Positions 63,433 to 64,000 of a stretch of DNA of 64,000 nucleotides are shown one piece after another; positions within the stretch are counted from its first letter, which is position 1; the number at the start of each line of letters is the position of its first letter. The stretch comes from an uncultured Aquimarina sp. (GTDB lineage: Bacteria; Bacteroidota; Bacteroidia; Flavobacteriales; Flavobacteriaceae). The position numbers and the translations under genes were made by a program. Below the pieces are notes generated by a model. That model was given only the letters and a program-made list of their open reading frames with translations, was not told the DNA's origin and searched no databases. The stretch lies in NCBI GenBank assembly GCA_947498775.1, contig CANMLL010000012.1, forward strand, positions 124,001 to 188,000. The letters run 5' to 3'.

Positions 63433-64000
63433 CTACTGATTTCTTCTTTTTTCGGCTTTTTCTCGCTCTTTTCTCGCTTTCTCCATTTCTTTTCTCGCTT
63501 GCTTACGTACTTTTTCGGCTTCTTTTCTTACTTCTTTGCGAGTTTTTTCTGCTTCTTTTCTTGCTTGCTCTGCTACTGCTCTAGCTTCTTCCATTGCGAT
63601 GACTCTTGCTTTTTCTGCTTGCGCTCTAGCGACTTGTGCATGCTGCATTGCTTCTTCTCTCACTCGATGAGCATGTTCTTTGGCTCTATGAGCTGATTCC
63701 ATAGCCCTATGTGCTGCTTTTTCGGCTGCATCACGAGCTTGATGTGCTTGTTGCATAGCCATATGCTTTGCATGTTCTGCCGCTTCCATGGCATTTGCAA
63801 TTTCATATTCGTGCTCCATTTCTGCTTCTTTTCTTGCAACTTCTGCTTCAAGCATTGCTTCCTCGACCTGTATTTCTGATTCTATCTCCACCTCTACTTG
63901 AGAAGAAGAAAATGGCGGTGGCGATTTTGGTTTTGGTGGTTTCGGAATAGTACTCTTTTGGCCTTTTCTTACTTTTGGAGCGGGCTTTGGTGGTGGTGGA
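63433..64000 (-). CDS. Partial protein with proline-rich segment and Ala/Glu/Lys coiled coil
   Basis: The frame stays open to the right edge, so only the C-terminal 189 residues are visible. They consist of a proline-rich part (PPPPKPAPKVRKG, PKPPKPKSPPPF) followed by a long Ala/Glu/Arg/Lys coiled coil with repeated heptad-like units (AEHAKHMAMQQAHQARDAAE, EARAVAEQARKEAEKTRKE). Similar tails occur in Flavobacterial M56/BlaR1-type sensor peptidases and in TonB-like proteins, but the diagnostic N-terminal part is outside the window and the family cannot be named. Confidence 0.7.
   Translation of the reverse strand, partial: PPPPKPAPKVRKGQKSTIPKPPKPKSPPPFSSSQVEVEIESEIQVEEAMLEAEVARKEAEMEHEYEIANAMEAAEHAKHMAMQQAHQARDAAEKAAHRAMESAHRAKEHAHRVREEAMQHAQVARAQAEKARVIAMEEARAVAEQARKEAEKTRKEVRKEAEKVRKQARKEMEKARKEREKAEKRRNQ

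Noticed and set aside
63433..63891. Tandem DNA repeat region
   Set aside because: The periodicity comes from an Ala/Glu/Lys coiled-coil coding sequence; no exact nucleotide unit is repeated.

Overview
The window is AT-rich DNA from a member of the Bacteroidota, most likely a marine Flavobacteriaceae. This rests on Bacteroidetes-type conjugation genes (TraE-TraN, BfmA, DUF5712 relaxase, DUF6876), an IntDOT-like integrase, a DUF4407 protein and weak Shine-Dalgarno sequences. No species can be named from the sequence alone.

About 1-51.7 kb looks like an integrative conjugative element (ICE) whose right end abuts a tRNA-Leu gene (51698-51779). Its left end is not in the window. The left arm holds a peroxiredoxin (cut by the window edge), a Crp/Fnr regulator with twin operator-like motifs, a 600-bp stretch full of inverted repeats, two tandem ssb genes, DUF6876, an AraC/SnoaL pair, a candidate oriT (about 4.90-5.03 kb), and then bfmA, relaxase and coupling protein. 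The right arm holds a minus-strand conjugation operon (traE-F-G-I-J-K-M-N plus a lipoprotein) and a divergent amidase.

Between the two arms (8.1-42.7 kb) lies a large cargo island, nearly all on the minus strand and closely packed. It encodes HEPN-like proteins (one decayed), an SDR, an MFS pump, two alginate-export-type porins, two isochorismatase-like hydrolases, an orphan betaine-type binding protein, MerC, glutathione-independent formaldehyde dehydrogenase, a frameshifted NADPH-FMN reductase, Dps, a SYLF protein, NhaA, a complete RND efflux system, a SCO copper chaperone overlapping a Tat-exported plant-type tyrosinase/polyphenol oxidase, DMT and DoxX membrane proteins, a YtcJ-type amidohydrolase, superoxide dismutase, an AraC regulator, a four-part GAF/sigma-54 activator, YceI and pirin. 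The common theme is handling of reactive phenolics, quinones, aldehydes and oxidative stress (inference). The island ends at an IntDOT-like integrase with two in-frame stops and no start codon, which suggests an older element trapped inside the ICE.

Right of the tRNA are two orphan tRNA-Leu 5' halves and an att-like site with inverted arms, then chromosomal genes: an M20 dipeptidase, an outer-membrane protein, an AraC regulator interrupted by one amber codon, and an apparently complete trans-4-hydroxyproline catabolic cluster. That cluster comprises a DapA-family deaminase, a 2-oxoglutarate semialdehyde dehydrogenase, a DUF885 metallopeptidase, a 4-hydroxyproline 2-epimerase and a D-amino-acid dehydrogenase. 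The order of reactions is epimerase, dehydrogenase, deaminase, semialdehyde dehydrogenase, ending in 2-oxoglutarate; collagen-like peptides are a plausible source (inference). The window ends with a DUF4407 membrane protein and a partial proline-rich/coiled-coil protein.
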